This document shows, piece after piece, positions 32,816-40,833 of a stretch of DNA of 64,000 nt. The stretch's first letter is position 1. Each line of letters opens with the position of its first letter. The translations under genes and the position numbers were made by a program. This stretch comes from Pseudonocardia sp. N23. GTDB taxonomy: Bacteria; Actinomycetota; Actinomycetes; Mycobacteriales; Pseudonocardiaceae. Below the pieces are notes generated by a model. It was given only the letters and a program-made list of their open reading frames with translations, ran no database searches and was not told where the DNA came from. The stretch covers positions 1-64,000 of the forward strand of contig NZ_BEGX01000052.1 of NCBI RefSeq assembly GCF_002583555.1, in the 5' to 3' direction.

Positions 32816-33259
32816 GTGCCGAACGACGCGATCGCGGCCCTGATCCGCCGCTACTACGACGGCTGCACCGACGGCGACCTCGCCGAGCTGGAGGCGACGC
32901 TGCACCCCGACGTCGTCCACTGGTTCCTGGCACCCAACGTCGGTTCCGCACCCGTGCGCGGGCGCGACCATCTCGCGCGCTACTGGCGCAAGGTGACCCG
33001 GATGATCGAGGCCCGCTGGGTCGTCGACCACGTGTTGGCGAGCAAGGACGAGGCCGTCATCGAGTGGACGATGTTCTGGCGGCCGCAGGGCTCGGCCGAG
33101 CGGGTCGCGACCCGCGGTGCGGAGTGGTTCGTGCTGCGCGACGGGCTGATCGCCGAGATCCGGTCCTACTACCAGCAGCGCCCGGAGACGACTGAGCTCG
33201 ACGGCTTCCCCTACGCCGACCGCGGCTACTCGGTGCCGGGACGCGAGACGCACGTCTAG
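32816..33259 (+). CDS. NTF2-like (SnoaL) protein
   Basis: 147 aa from a GTG start (start codon-PNDAIAALIRRYYDG). A cone-shaped NTF2 fold with a small-ligand cavity is suggested by LIRRYYDGCTDGDLAELEAT, HPDVVHWF and the C-terminal strand LRDGLIAEIRSYYQ. The role may be an isomerase, cyclase, or binding protein. Its stop TAG and that of the convergent LigD gene are both read from the same tetranucleotide CTAG at 33256-33259. Confidence 0.85.
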   Translation: MPNDAIAALIRRYYDGCTDGDLAELEATLHPDVVHWFLAPNVGSAPVRGRDHLARYWRKVTRMIEARWVVDHVLASKDEAVIEWTMFWRPQGSAERVATRGAEWFVLRDGLIAEIRSYYQQRPETTELDGFPYADRGYSVPGRETHV

Positions 33260-35313
33260 AGCGGTGGCAGCACCTGGTCGCGCCCCACGAGCGGGAGCAT
33301 CGGGTCGCCCACCGCGTCGAGCCGGTCGAGCGCCGTCGCGACGGTCCACCGGTCGGGGCGCAGGCCGGGGTCGTCGAGCTCCTCCCAGGTCAGCGTCATC
33401 GACACCGGCGCCCCCGCGGCCGGACGGGCGCTGAACGGGGCGACCAACGTCTTGTTGATGACGTTCTGCGTGTGGTCCAGCCGCATCCGCCCACCCCGGC
33501 GGTCGGTGTGCCACTCCCACGAGATCATCTCGGGGACCATGCGTCCCACGGCCTTCGACACCTTCTCGACCCAGCCGCGGGTCTCGGCGAACCCTGGACC
33601 CGGGGTGACGGGGACCCAGATCTGGACGCCGCGCTTGCCCGTCACCTTCGGGGCCGCCGTGACGCCGAGGTGCTCCAGCGCGGCGCGGTAGAGCCGGGCG
33701 ACGGCGAGGACGTCGTCGAACGTGGTCCTCGGGCCGGGGTCGATGTCGATCAGCGCCCAGGTCGGCCGGTGCACGTCGGGCAGAGCGGAGGTCCACGGGT
33801 GCAGCTCGACCGCGGCGAGGTTGGCCAGCCACACCAGCGTCGCCGTGCTGTCGACGACGACGTAGTCCTGCACGTCGCCTGGATCGGCGTCGGGGTAGCG
33901 CCAGCGCGTCACCCAGTCCGGCGCGTGGACCGGGACCTCCTTCTGCCAGAAGCCCTGCCTGCCGACGCCGTCGGGGAACCGCTGCATGTTGACGGGCCGG
34001 CCCCGCAGGTACGGCAGCAGGTGGGGCGCGACCCGCGCGTGGTAGCGGACGAAGTCCCGTTTGGTGACGGACGGGCCGCCGTCGCGGCCGGGGAACAGCA
34101 CCTTGTCGAGGTTGGTGAGCGCGAGCTCCTGACCCGCGACCTCCCAGATCCCCTTGCGCCGCATCGTGTCGAGCGCAGCGAGCTCGTCGGAGGTCGCTGC
34201 CCGGACCTCGGCGGCGCTCTCCTGCGAGGCCGTGTCCCGCGAGGCCGTGTCCCGCGAGGCCGTGTCCCGCGAGGCCGTGTCCCGCGACGACCTGTCCCGC
34301 GGGGCCGCGCGCACCCCGTACGACGCCAGCGGCGCCCGCGCGAACGCCCCGTCCAGCACGACCTCCCGCGGGTCCCGGTCGGGACGCAGCCCGCGCCACA
34401 CCGAGTGACGCAGCCGCGCGTCGTGGGTCAGCGTCCGGTACTCCACCTCACCGACCAGCCGCGGCTCCACCCACCGCACCCCGCGGGCGTGCTCGCGCGG
34501 CACCCCGGAGACGAACGGGTCGTCGTCGCGCCGCAGCTCCTCCAGCCTGCCGCGCAACGTCCGCAGCGCCGCCTCGCTGAACCCGCTGCCCACGTTGCCC
34601 AGGTAGTGCAGGTCGCCCGCGGCGTCGTAGGCACCGAGCAGCAGCGAGCCCATCGCCCCGCGGCGTCCCTGTCCGGGCGTCCACCCCCCGAGCACGACCT
34701 CCCGCGTCGTGAACAGGGCCGTCTTGATCCAGGACGCCGCGCGCCGCCCCGGCTCGTAGCGCGACGTGCGCCGCTTGGCGACGATCCCCTCCAGCCCGTG
34801 CTCGCGTGCGACGTCGAGCATCTGGGCGGGCGGCACGTCGACCGTCGACGGTGGCACCGCGATCCGCGGCCGGTCGGCCAGCCCGAGCCCCAGCAGCACC
34901 TCGCGACGGTCGTCGTAGGTCTCGCGCACCAACGACCGCTCCCCGACGCGCAGCACGTCGAACACGTAGAGCTGCACCGGGACCTCCGCCCGCAGGGCCG
35001 CCGGCGGGTTGCGCACGTGCATCCGGTTCTGCAGCAGCCCGAAGTCGGGACGGCCGCCGGCGTCGAGCGCCACGATCTCGGCGTCGAGCACGAGCGGCTC
35101 CGCGATGGGCAGCCCGGGCACGAGGTCCGGGTAGCCGCCGGTGACGTCGTTGCCGTTGCGGCTGGTCAGGTGCACCTCGCCGGCGGTGTCGACGTCGACG
35201 ATCGCCCGCACGCCGTCCCACTTGAACTCCACGGCCCAGCCTGGACCGGCGGGCGGGCGGCCGGGAGTGGCCAGCATCGGCCGCAGATCGGCGTCGGGCC
35301 GGCGGGCAGGCAT
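33256..35313 (-). CDS. ligD: ATP-dependent DNA ligase LigD (ligase-polymerase, no nuclease)
   Basis: 685 aa. The N-terminal ligase adenylation domain has the nucleotidyl Lys in EFKWDGVRAIVD, DAEIVALD, GLEGIVAKR and SWIKTALFTTREV. The OB-fold domain follows to about 335. The C-terminal archaeo-eukaryotic primase-like polymerase has DKVLFP, the catalytic ALIDIDPGP and GKRGVQIWVPV. The 3'-phosphoesterase domain of mycobacterial LigD is missing and the domain order is ligase then polymerase. The linker contains four SRDTA repeats. The protein would fill and seal double-strand breaks by non-homologous end joining with Ku; no ku gene is in the window. Confidence 0.93.
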   Translation of the reverse strand: MPARRPDADLRPMLATPGRPPAGPGWAVEFKWDGVRAIVDVDTAGEVHLTSRNGNDVTGGYPDLVPGLPIAEPLVLDAEIVALDAGGRPDFGLLQNRMHVRNPPAALRAEVPVQLYVFDVLRVGERSLVRETYDDRREVLLGLGLADRPRIAVPPSTVDVPPAQMLDVAREHGLEGIVAKRRTSRYEPGRRAASWIKTALFTTREVVLGGWTPGQGRRGAMGSLLLGAYDAAGDLHYLGNVGSGFSEAALRTLRGRLEELRRDDDPFVSGVPREHARGVRWVEPRLVGEVEYRTLTHDARLRHSVWRGLRPDRDPREVVLDGAFARAPLASYGVRAAPRDRSSRDTASRDTASRDTASRDTASQESAAEVRAATSDELAALDTMRRKGIWEVAGQELALTNLDKVLFPGRDGGPSVTKRDFVRYHARVAPHLLPYLRGRPVNMQRFPDGVGRQGFWQKEVPVHAPDWVTRWRYPDADPGDVQDYVVVDSTATLVWLANLAAVELHPWTSALPDVHRPTWALIDIDPGPRTTFDDVLAVARLYRAALEHLGVTAAPKVTGKRGVQIWVPVTPGPGFAETRGWVEKVSKAVGRMVPEMISWEWHTDRRGGRMRLDHTQNVINKTLVAPFSARPAAGAPVSMTLTWEELDDPGLRPDRWTVATALDRLDAVGDPMLPLVGRDQVLPPL
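34226..34300. repeat. 15-bp tandem repeat in the LigD linker
   Basis: GAGGCCGTGTCCCGC is repeated four times without change (34226-34285), then once in degenerate form (34286-34300). It encodes SRDTA units in the linker between ligase and polymerase domains and keeps the frame. It is a likely length-variable site. Confidence 0.9.
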
Positions 35314-35394
35314 GGCATCCAGAGTGCCCTGACCGGCCCGGATGCGCCGTCACCCGTCGGGTTCTTTCACCCGGCGAGGCTCACGGGCAGCGGG

Positions 35395-35778
35395 TCAGCG
35401 GCGGACCTCGGCCCAGACGGTCTTGCCGCGGTCGTGGGTCTCGATGCCCCAGCGCACACTCAGCCCCCGGACCATCTGCAGTCCCATCCGCGGCCGGCCG
35501 TCGGTGACCGTCTCGGGACCGCGGACCGACCAGGCCTCGTCGGTCACCCCGATGTGGACGACGTCGCGCCCCGTGTCGTCGCGGCGTGGCTCGACGACGA
35601 TGCCGAACGGGGTGCGGGCGTGGGTGACGGCGTTGACGGCCAGCTCGTCGGCGATGATCACGACGGCGGAACCGGTCTCGCCCTCGGGGTCGACGTGCAT
35701 GGCGCGCAACGCGTCGCGGACCTGCTCACGCACCCCGGCGAGTTCCTCGGTCTCGGGCTGGTGGGTCGTCTCGCGCAC
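35395..35778 (-). CDS. ATP-binding protein (anti-sigma/HATPase type)
   Basis: 127 aa from a GTG start with GGGAGG upstream (start codon-RETTHQPETEELAG). HATPase_c N-box in VVIIADELAVNAVTHA, G-box DGRPRMGLQMVRGL; ends with KTVWAEVRR. Of the RsbW/SpoIIAB-like Ser kinase group common in actinobacteria as partners of anti-anti-sigma factors. No STAS partner or sigma factor is adjacent, so its target is unknown. Confidence 0.87.
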   Translation of the reverse strand: MRETTHQPETEELAGVREQVRDALRAMHVDPEGETGSAVVIIADELAVNAVTHARTPFGIVVEPRRDDTGRDVVHIGVTDEAWSVRGPETVTDGRPRMGLQMVRGLSVRWGIETHDRGKTVWAEVRR

Positions 35779-35939
35779 ATCGCCTCCCGGGCCGCGCCCG
35801 CGGGTGGCGGAGCGCCGGCCGACCCGCAGCTTAGCCGCTGACCGCCCGGCCGCCGACCCGCAACGGACACCCGGCGGTGACTCGGCTGCAACACACCGTC
35901 GTCCACGACGGTGCCGCCGCACCCGGACGAGCGACGGGA

Positions 35940-37052
35940 TCATCGTTCCTCGGCGGGTGTGCCCGGCTCGGGCGGGGGCTCGGGTACCCGGCTGCCCAGC
36001 AGCGCGTCGAGCCAGCGGGCCCGCGGGTCCGCGTCGACGAGCAGCACCTTGGCCAGCAACGTCAGTGGCACCGCGAGCACGGCGCCCAGCGGCCCGAGCA
36101 GCCACGCCCAGAACACGAGCCCGACCAGGGTCAACGACACCGAGATCCCGACCGCGTCGCCGACGAACTTCGGCTGCACCACCGAGGTCAGCACGAAGTT
36201 GACGACGAGGAACACCGCGACGACCACGAGCGCGCTACCCCAGCCGCCGGTCAGGATCGCGAGCAGCAGCGGCGGGACGAGCCCGATCCAGAAGCCGATG
36301 TAGGGGATGTAGTTGGTGATGAACACCAGCACGCCCCACAGCAGCGCCAGCGGGATCCCGAGCAGGCCGAGCACGACGGCGTCGACGACCCCGGTGACCA
36401 GCCCGACGACCGTGGTCACGACGAGGAACCGGCGGGTGCCGGTCGCGAACTCGCGCAACGCGTCCGCGATGTGCGGGCGCTCCGTCGCCACCGCCCTGAT
36501 CCGCGGGCCGGCTCCGGCGGCCTCGATACCGAGGAAGAGCAGCAGCGACAGCAGGAAGATCAGGTTGCCGGCCAGCCCGGCGAGCCCGGCGAGCAGCCCG
36601 GTGACGAGCCCGACGAACCGTCCGTAGTCCAGCCCGGCGGCGATGCTGCGCAGCTGGTCGGGACCGACGCCGAACCTGCCGAGCAGCGCCAGCGTCGAGG
36701 TGACGACGTCGTTCAGCTCGGCGGCGTAGCCCGGCAGGACCGTCGCGAGCCGCGCGACGGAGTAGACGATCACCGCGGCCAGCACGACCAGGACGCCGTA
36801 GATCGCGAGGACGAGGGCCCCGGTGGCCAGCCAGCGTGGCGCACCGCGCCGGACCAGGGAGCCGTGCAGCGGATGCACCATGATCACCAGGACGAGGGCG
36901 AGGAAGACCGGCGCGACCAGCCACGCCGCCGCGGCCGCACCCGCGGCGACGACGACTGCCGCCGCGACGGTGAGCAGCACGGCCGTGGCGCGTGGCGTGC
37001 CCGGCTCCGGAGGCGGCACCGGGCCGCCGTGCGACACACTGCGATCGGTCAT
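35940..37052 (-). CDS. AI-2E family transporter-like membrane protein
   Basis: 370 aa with about eight hydrophobic segments; conserved family stretch GVLVFITNYIPYIGFWIGLVPPLL and VVQPKFVGDAVGISVSLTLV. Of the UPF0118/PerM group, which export small molecules or act as Na+/H+ antiporters. Its start overlaps the stop of the BrkB gene (ATGA), so the two membrane proteins are translated together. C-terminal tail is Pro-rich. Confidence 0.92.
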   Translation of the reverse strand: MTDRSVSHGGPVPPPEPGTPRATAVLLTVAAAVVVAAGAAAAAWLVAPVFLALVLVIMVHPLHGSLVRRGAPRWLATGALVLAIYGVLVVLAAVIVYSVARLATVLPGYAAELNDVVTSTLALLGRFGVGPDQLRSIAAGLDYGRFVGLVTGLLAGLAGLAGNLIFLLSLLLFLGIEAAGAGPRIRAVATERPHIADALREFATGTRRFLVVTTVVGLVTGVVDAVVLGLLGIPLALLWGVLVFITNYIPYIGFWIGLVPPLLLAILTGGWGSALVVVAVFLVVNFVLTSVVQPKFVGDAVGISVSLTLVGLVFWAWLLGPLGAVLAVPLTLLAKVLLVDADPRARWLDALLGSRVPEPPPEPGTPAEER

Positions 37053-37957
37053 CGTGACTCCTCTTCGTTCACCGGCGGACGAGAACTCGGTGCGTCGGCG
37101 GCCGCGTCGGCGGTGGCCAGCCACGCGGCCAGCGAGAGCAGCACGCGTGCCGCGGCGAACAGGAACGCGAGCCCCGCGAGCAGGGACCCGAACACCGCGC
37201 CACCCACGGAGCCGGACGTCGCGCCGATGGTCAGGGTCGTCACCACGGTGATCGCCTCGACCAGCAGCGCGCCGGCCGCGGCGACCGGCGCGACCGTCCG
37301 CACCGGCAACCGGTGCCCGGGCAGCCGGCCGAGCAGCCACACCAGCACCGACCAGCCGATCCCCCACCCGAGGACCAGGCCGACGACGCCGACCAGCACC
37401 CCGGCGGTGGCCCGGTCGGCGAGTCCGAGGAGGTCGAGCACCGCGCCCAGACCGCCCGTCGCGCTGACGGTGAGCGCGACCGAGGCCGACAGGGCCACGA
37501 GCAGTACCAGCAGCGATCCGAGGTCGCGCAGGATCCGCCCGGGCGACGCGGGCGGGTGCGGCGCCAGCTCCCACATGGCCGAGACCGCCTCCCGGACGAC
37601 CGCGATCCAGGTCTTCCCCGCCCACAGGGCCGCGACGAAGCCCACCGACGCGACCGGCACCCGGCCCGCGACCGCGGAGTGGACGAGCGGGACGAGGGTC
37701 TCGGCGATCGGGGCCGGGAACCCGCCGACGACGAACGTCTCGAGCTCGGCCACGAGGTCGGGCCGGGCCCACAGCAGGAACCCGGCGGCGGCGAACAGCA
37801 CCATGAGCAACGGGACCGCCGCGAGGACGGTCGCGAACGCGACGGCCGAGGCCAGGTGGTTACCGCGCTGCGCGACGTAGCGGCGGCCGGTGCGGTGCAG
37901 GTGGTCCGCGAACGGGAGCCGGCGCCGGAGATCGGCGAGCCACCGTCGGGGGTCCAC
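37049..37957 (-). CDS. YihY/BrkB-family membrane protein
   Basis: 302 aa from a GTG start (start codon-DPRRWLADLRRRLPF). Six predicted hydrophobic segments; family signature VAQRGNHLASAVAFATVLAAV near the N terminus and GSVGGAVFGSLLAGLAFLFA near the end. Formerly called ribonuclease BN-like; now considered a membrane transporter of unclear function. Cotranscribed and coupled with the AI-2E-type gene. Confidence 0.9.
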   Translation of the reverse strand: MDPRRWLADLRRRLPFADHLHRTGRRYVAQRGNHLASAVAFATVLAAVPLLMVLFAAAGFLLWARPDLVAELETFVVGGFPAPIAETLVPLVHSAVAGRVPVASVGFVAALWAGKTWIAVVREAVSAMWELAPHPPASPGRILRDLGSLLVLLVALSASVALTVSATGGLGAVLDLLGLADRATAGVLVGVVGLVLGWGIGWSVLVWLLGRLPGHRLPVRTVAPVAAAGALLVEAITVVTTLTIGATSGSVGGAVFGSLLAGLAFLFAAARVLLSLAAWLATADAAADAPSSRPPVNEEESR

Positions 37958-38181
37958 GTCGTCGGCTAGACCGTGATCCGGCCGGTGGCCGGACCACCGG
38001 CCTCGGCAGCGACCACGACGAGCACGGACAGCGCCGGTTCGACCACGATGGACACCCGCGCAGTCTGCTCGCGGTGGGCCCGGATGAACAGCAGCGTGCT
38101 CGGTGAGCGGACGACGCCGGCCGCAGGGCCCACCCACGGTGGCCGGGCACCGGGGGGCCGGCGGGTCCTAGGGTCTGTTCC

Positions 38182-38583
38182 ATGTCGAAGCAGGCCGCGA
38201 TCGTCGACGTGTTCGTCTACGTCGTCGTGCTCAACCTCTTCGTCGAGTACCTCCCGGGGGTGGTCAGCGAGACGTTCACCCTGTCCGTGCTCACCGCCGT
38301 CCTGCTCAAGGTCGTCCTCGAGGTCGTCGTCGCCGTGAAGGACCGGGTCAAGCAGCGGTTCCGCGACGCGACGGGTCCGGTCGGCAAGGCCGCGGCGGCG
38401 CTCGGACTCTGGCTCGTGCTGTTCCTGAGCAAGTTCGCGGTGCTGGAGGTCGTCGACCTGGTGTTCGGGTCTCGCGTGAGCCTGGGCGGCTTCGTCCCGG
38501 TGACCGCGCTGATCCTCGTCCTCATGCTGGCCCGGGCCCTGGTGCGCCGGCTCCTCGAGCCTGCGCCTGCCCCGCCAGGGTGA
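38182..38583 (+). CDS. Four-span hypothetical membrane protein
   Basis: 133 aa, beginning MSKQAAIVDVFVYVVVLN. Four hydrophobic segments at about 6-24, 32-50, 70-90 and 103-120, joined by a basic loop (VKDRVKQRFRD). Conserved actinobacterial type but without an assigned function. Divergent from the BrkB gene; the 224-base gap between them shows no gene. Confidence 0.8.
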   Translation: MSKQAAIVDVFVYVVVLNLFVEYLPGVVSETFTLSVLTAVLLKVVLEVVVAVKDRVKQRFRDATGPVGKAAAALGLWLVLFLSKFAVLEVVDLVFGSRVSLGGFVPVTALILVLMLARALVRRLLEPAPAPPG

Positions 38584-38649
38584 CGGATCGGTCGCGGGCG
38601 GGCGGTCCCGTGTCGGGTTCGGTCGGAGGACCGGGTCGCCGAGCCCGGG

Positions 38650-38853
38650 TCACGCGCCGGCCAGCTCGCCCGACCTCACCAGCTCGGCGAGCTCGGCCCG
38701 CCACGCCGCGTGCTCCTCGACGTTGCGCAGGCGCATGTCCCCGATGCAGTCGGCGCAGCGGCCCGCCAGGTTGAGCAGCGCATCCCGGGAGCAGCGGATG
38801 CAGGGAACCGCGCCTGCGATGTCGTCGTCGGCCACGTCGGGATCGTCGCACAC
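38650..38853 (-). CDS. Small two-CxxC zinc-ribbon protein
   Basis: 67 aa. CIRC (about 18-21) and CADC (about 33-36) could bind one zinc ion. The C-terminal half is a Glu/Ala/Leu-rich helix. Starts at GTG 38853 or GTG 38835 (before ADDDIAGAVPC). Located 28 bases before the LuxR-type gene end on the same strand, possibly cotranscribed with it. Family unknown. Confidence 0.6.
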   Translation of the reverse strand: MCDDPDVADDDIAGAVPCIRCSRDALLNLAGRCADCIGDMRLRNVEEHAAWRAELAELVRSGELAGA

Positions 38854-38881
38854 GCGCCCGCACGGATCGGAGAGGTCCCGC

Positions 38882-39589
38882 TCAGCCGGTCGCGCCCGCG
38901 GGCGGGTCGGCGGGGACCAGGCCGAGCTCGCGGGCCCGCAGCACCGCGGAGAGGCGGTCGGCGCAGCCGAGCTTGCCGTAGGCGTGCTCGAGGTGCTTGT
39001 GGACGGTCCGGCCGCTGATCCCGAGCCGCCGCCCGATCGCGTCGGCGGTGAGCCCGAGTGCCACCAGCCCGAGTACCTGGCCCTCGCGCCTGGTCAGCGT
39101 CTGTTCCGGGGGCCGGACCGTGCGGACCGCGCGGACCACCGGCTCCAGGGCCGGACCGGTGTCGGTCTCACCCGCGAGCAGCCGCAGCAGGCCCGGCGCC
39201 AGCAGCGCGGCGTGCTCGACCTCGTCGGGGCCGAAGCCGGGATCGTCGCGGGTGAGCAGCCAGGCATCGAGACGGCCCTCGCGCAGCCGCAGCGGGACGG
39301 CGAGGGCGCGGCCCGTCCCCGCCCAGCGCACGCAGGCGGCGGCGCCCCGCTCGAGGGCGGCGGTCAGGGTCGTCGTCACCCCCCGGTCGACGACGACCCT
39401 GACCAGTACCGGAGCCGCACCGCCCTCCCAGGTGCGGACGAGACAGCGCCCGGTCGCGGGCTGCACCGTCACCAGTGACACCACCCGGCTGGGCACCGCG
39501 CGGCGCAGCAGCCTCGCGGTCTCACCCCTGCGGTCGTGCGACCGTCCGGCGACGGCCCTCCCCCGCCCCGTTCCCTCGCGCCCCGACAT
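38882..39589 (-). CDS. LuxR-type HTH regulator
   Basis: 235 aa. C-terminal LuxR HTH (LTRREGQVLGLVALGLTADA then GRRLGISGRTVHKHLEHAY). The first about 155 residues are a GAF-like region without a receiver Asp pattern, so it is not a response regulator. Good GGGGGAGGTG site before the ATG. The signal is unknown. Confidence 0.9.
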   Translation of the reverse strand: MSGREGTGRGRAVAGRSHDRRGETARLLRRAVPSRVVSLVTVQPATGRCLVRTWEGGAAPVLVRVVVDRGVTTTLTAALERGAAACVRWAGTGRALAVPLRLREGRLDAWLLTRDDPGFGPDEVEHAALLAPGLLRLLAGETDTGPALEPVVRAVRTVRPPEQTLTRREGQVLGLVALGLTADAIGRRLGISGRTVHKHLEHAYGKLGCADRLSAVLRARELGLVPADPPAGATG

Positions 39590-39649
39590 GGCACCTCCCC
39601 CTTCTGCCTTCAGGTCGAGGTGCGGGGCGCGCGCGCCGATACGCCGCGT

Positions 39650-39955
39650 TCAGGTACCGATGCCGTGGTCGGCCAGCCAGCGCGCCCACGCGGCGTCGTC
39701 GCCGACGTCCGCGACGGGTTCGGGACCGGGCCCGGGGGCGGCGGGGCGGCGGCCGGGCGGGTGCAGCGTGATCCCGCCGTGCCGGCTGCCCGCGTGCGTG
39801 ACCCGGGTGTCGCCCTCGACGAGCACGAGCTGCTCGAAATCGGGCTCCCAGCGGACCACGACGGTCCGCCCGCAGGTGGGACAGTGCCATTCCTCGGCGC
39901 CGGAGGGGCCTTCGCCCTCGTGCACCATGACGTGCTGATCGGGATGGTCCGTCAC
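39650..39955 (-). CDS. Hypothetical protein with one CPTC motif
   Basis: 101 aa from a GTG start (start codon-TDHPDQHVMVHEGEG). A single CPTCGR (about 24-29) in a strand-rich context WHCPTCGRTVVVRWEPDFEQ may bind metal together with His residues. Pro-rich linker, then a short helical tail. Unknown family. Last bases lie 60 nt from the LuxR-type gene start. Confidence 0.6.
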   Translation of the reverse strand: MTDHPDQHVMVHEGEGPSGAEEWHCPTCGRTVVVRWEPDFEQLVLVEGDTRVTHAGSRHGGITLHPPGRRPAAPGPGPEPVADVGDDAAWARWLADHGIGT

Positions 39956-40278
39956 GGCGCCGCGCTCCTCTTCGACGATGCGTCCGGCCGTCCGTGATTG
40001 TCCGGGGCGAGCGCGGGCCGGGCCACCGCGAGCACGTCGGGCGGCGGACCACCCGCGGCCGGCGGCTCGGCCCCACCGGCGCCGTGCCTTGCCGCGGACG
40101 TCGCGGACGTCGCGGACGTCGCGGACGTCGGCGTCGATACACATTCTCCGCATTCCCGGTACGCAGACCTACGTACGGATCCGGGGCGCCGGGAAACCTA
40201 TTGTTCTTTTCACGGGGACCAGCCGGAATCCTACACAGAATCGTCAACGACCCGCCGGGTCGAATCGGGGAGAACACG
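39956..40278. other. Gene-free region with tandem repeat and AT-rich promoter segment
   Basis: Contains four copies of GCGGACGTC (40094-40129) and an unusually AT-rich stretch around CTATTGTTCTTTTC (about 40198-40211) that probably holds the promoter of the gene at 40279. No coding region is supported. Confidence 0.5.
40094..40129. repeat. 9-bp tandem repeat, four copies
   Basis: GCGGACGTC repeated four times without change, in the gene-free region upstream of the gene at 40279. Confidence 0.9.
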
Positions 40279-40674
40279 ATGCCCAGTCAGAACGATGCCA
40301 GTGTGAAGCTGATCTACGCCGTGGACGAGAACCAGTTCTTCGCCGTCGACGACGTCGCCCTCGACGCACCGTTCGACGTGATCATGAACGTCGAGATCGG
40401 TGAGGAGCTCAACCGCCACGTCACGAGGTCGACGGCGCGGATCGGCATTCGCAACCTGACGCAGTCGACGACCGTCGCGACGCTGCAGCAGACCGACGTC
40501 CTCAGCCCCGCCGCCGCGCCGTTCCTGGCCGAGCTGCGTTTCGAGGTCGTCCCCGGATGGGGCGTGAACGCCACGGCCGGTGACGTACTGCAGGTCGTCG
40601 CGTCCTACAAGGTCGAGGCCGGGGTCGACAGCGACGTCTCGTACGCCGAGAGCCAGCGCTTCATCGTCTCCTGA
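40279..40674 (+). CDS. Hypothetical beta-rich protein
   Basis: 131 aa from the ATG at 40279 with GGGGAGAAC upstream. No signal peptide or Cys. Alternating strands (FFAVDDVALDAPFDVIMNVE, VLQVVASYKVEAG) suggest a beta-sandwich; a faint resemblance to the SecB-like fold is not strong enough to claim. Codons show slightly less extreme GC than neighbours and the leader is AT-rich. Followed by a strong terminator, so it is a single-gene unit. Function unknown. Confidence 0.7.
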   Translation: MPSQNDASVKLIYAVDENQFFAVDDVALDAPFDVIMNVEIGEELNRHVTRSTARIGIRNLTQSTTVATLQQTDVLSPAAAPFLAELRFEVVPGWGVNATAGDVLQVVASYKVEAGVDSDVSYAESQRFIVS

Positions 40675-40693
40675 CCCGCACCACCGCCACACC

Positions 40694-40726
40694 CGACGTC
40701 CCGTCCCGGTTCTCCGGGCGGGACGT
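40694..40726 (+). terminator. Hairpin after the hypothetical gene
   Basis: GACGTCCCG/CGGGACGTC outer arms and CCCGG/CCGGG inner arms with a one-base bulge, loop TTCT, 20 bases beyond the stop. Confidence 0.85.
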
Positions 40727-40833
40727 CGCGCATCCGCCGCTCCGTGTCGCCCCCTTCTCCACACCTCGCATTTCCCGGCAATGGGCACGGAGATCGGCAC
40801 GCGCCGGGATATCTCCCCGGATAGACTCCCGGC

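Noticed and set aside
34226-34300. 15-bp repeats as a CRISPR array
   Set aside because: No spacers; units are contiguous and lie inside the ligD frame.
40094-40129. 9-bp repeats as iterons of an origin
   Set aside because: Only four perfect head-to-tail copies, no replication gene and no DnaA-box-like sequences nearby.
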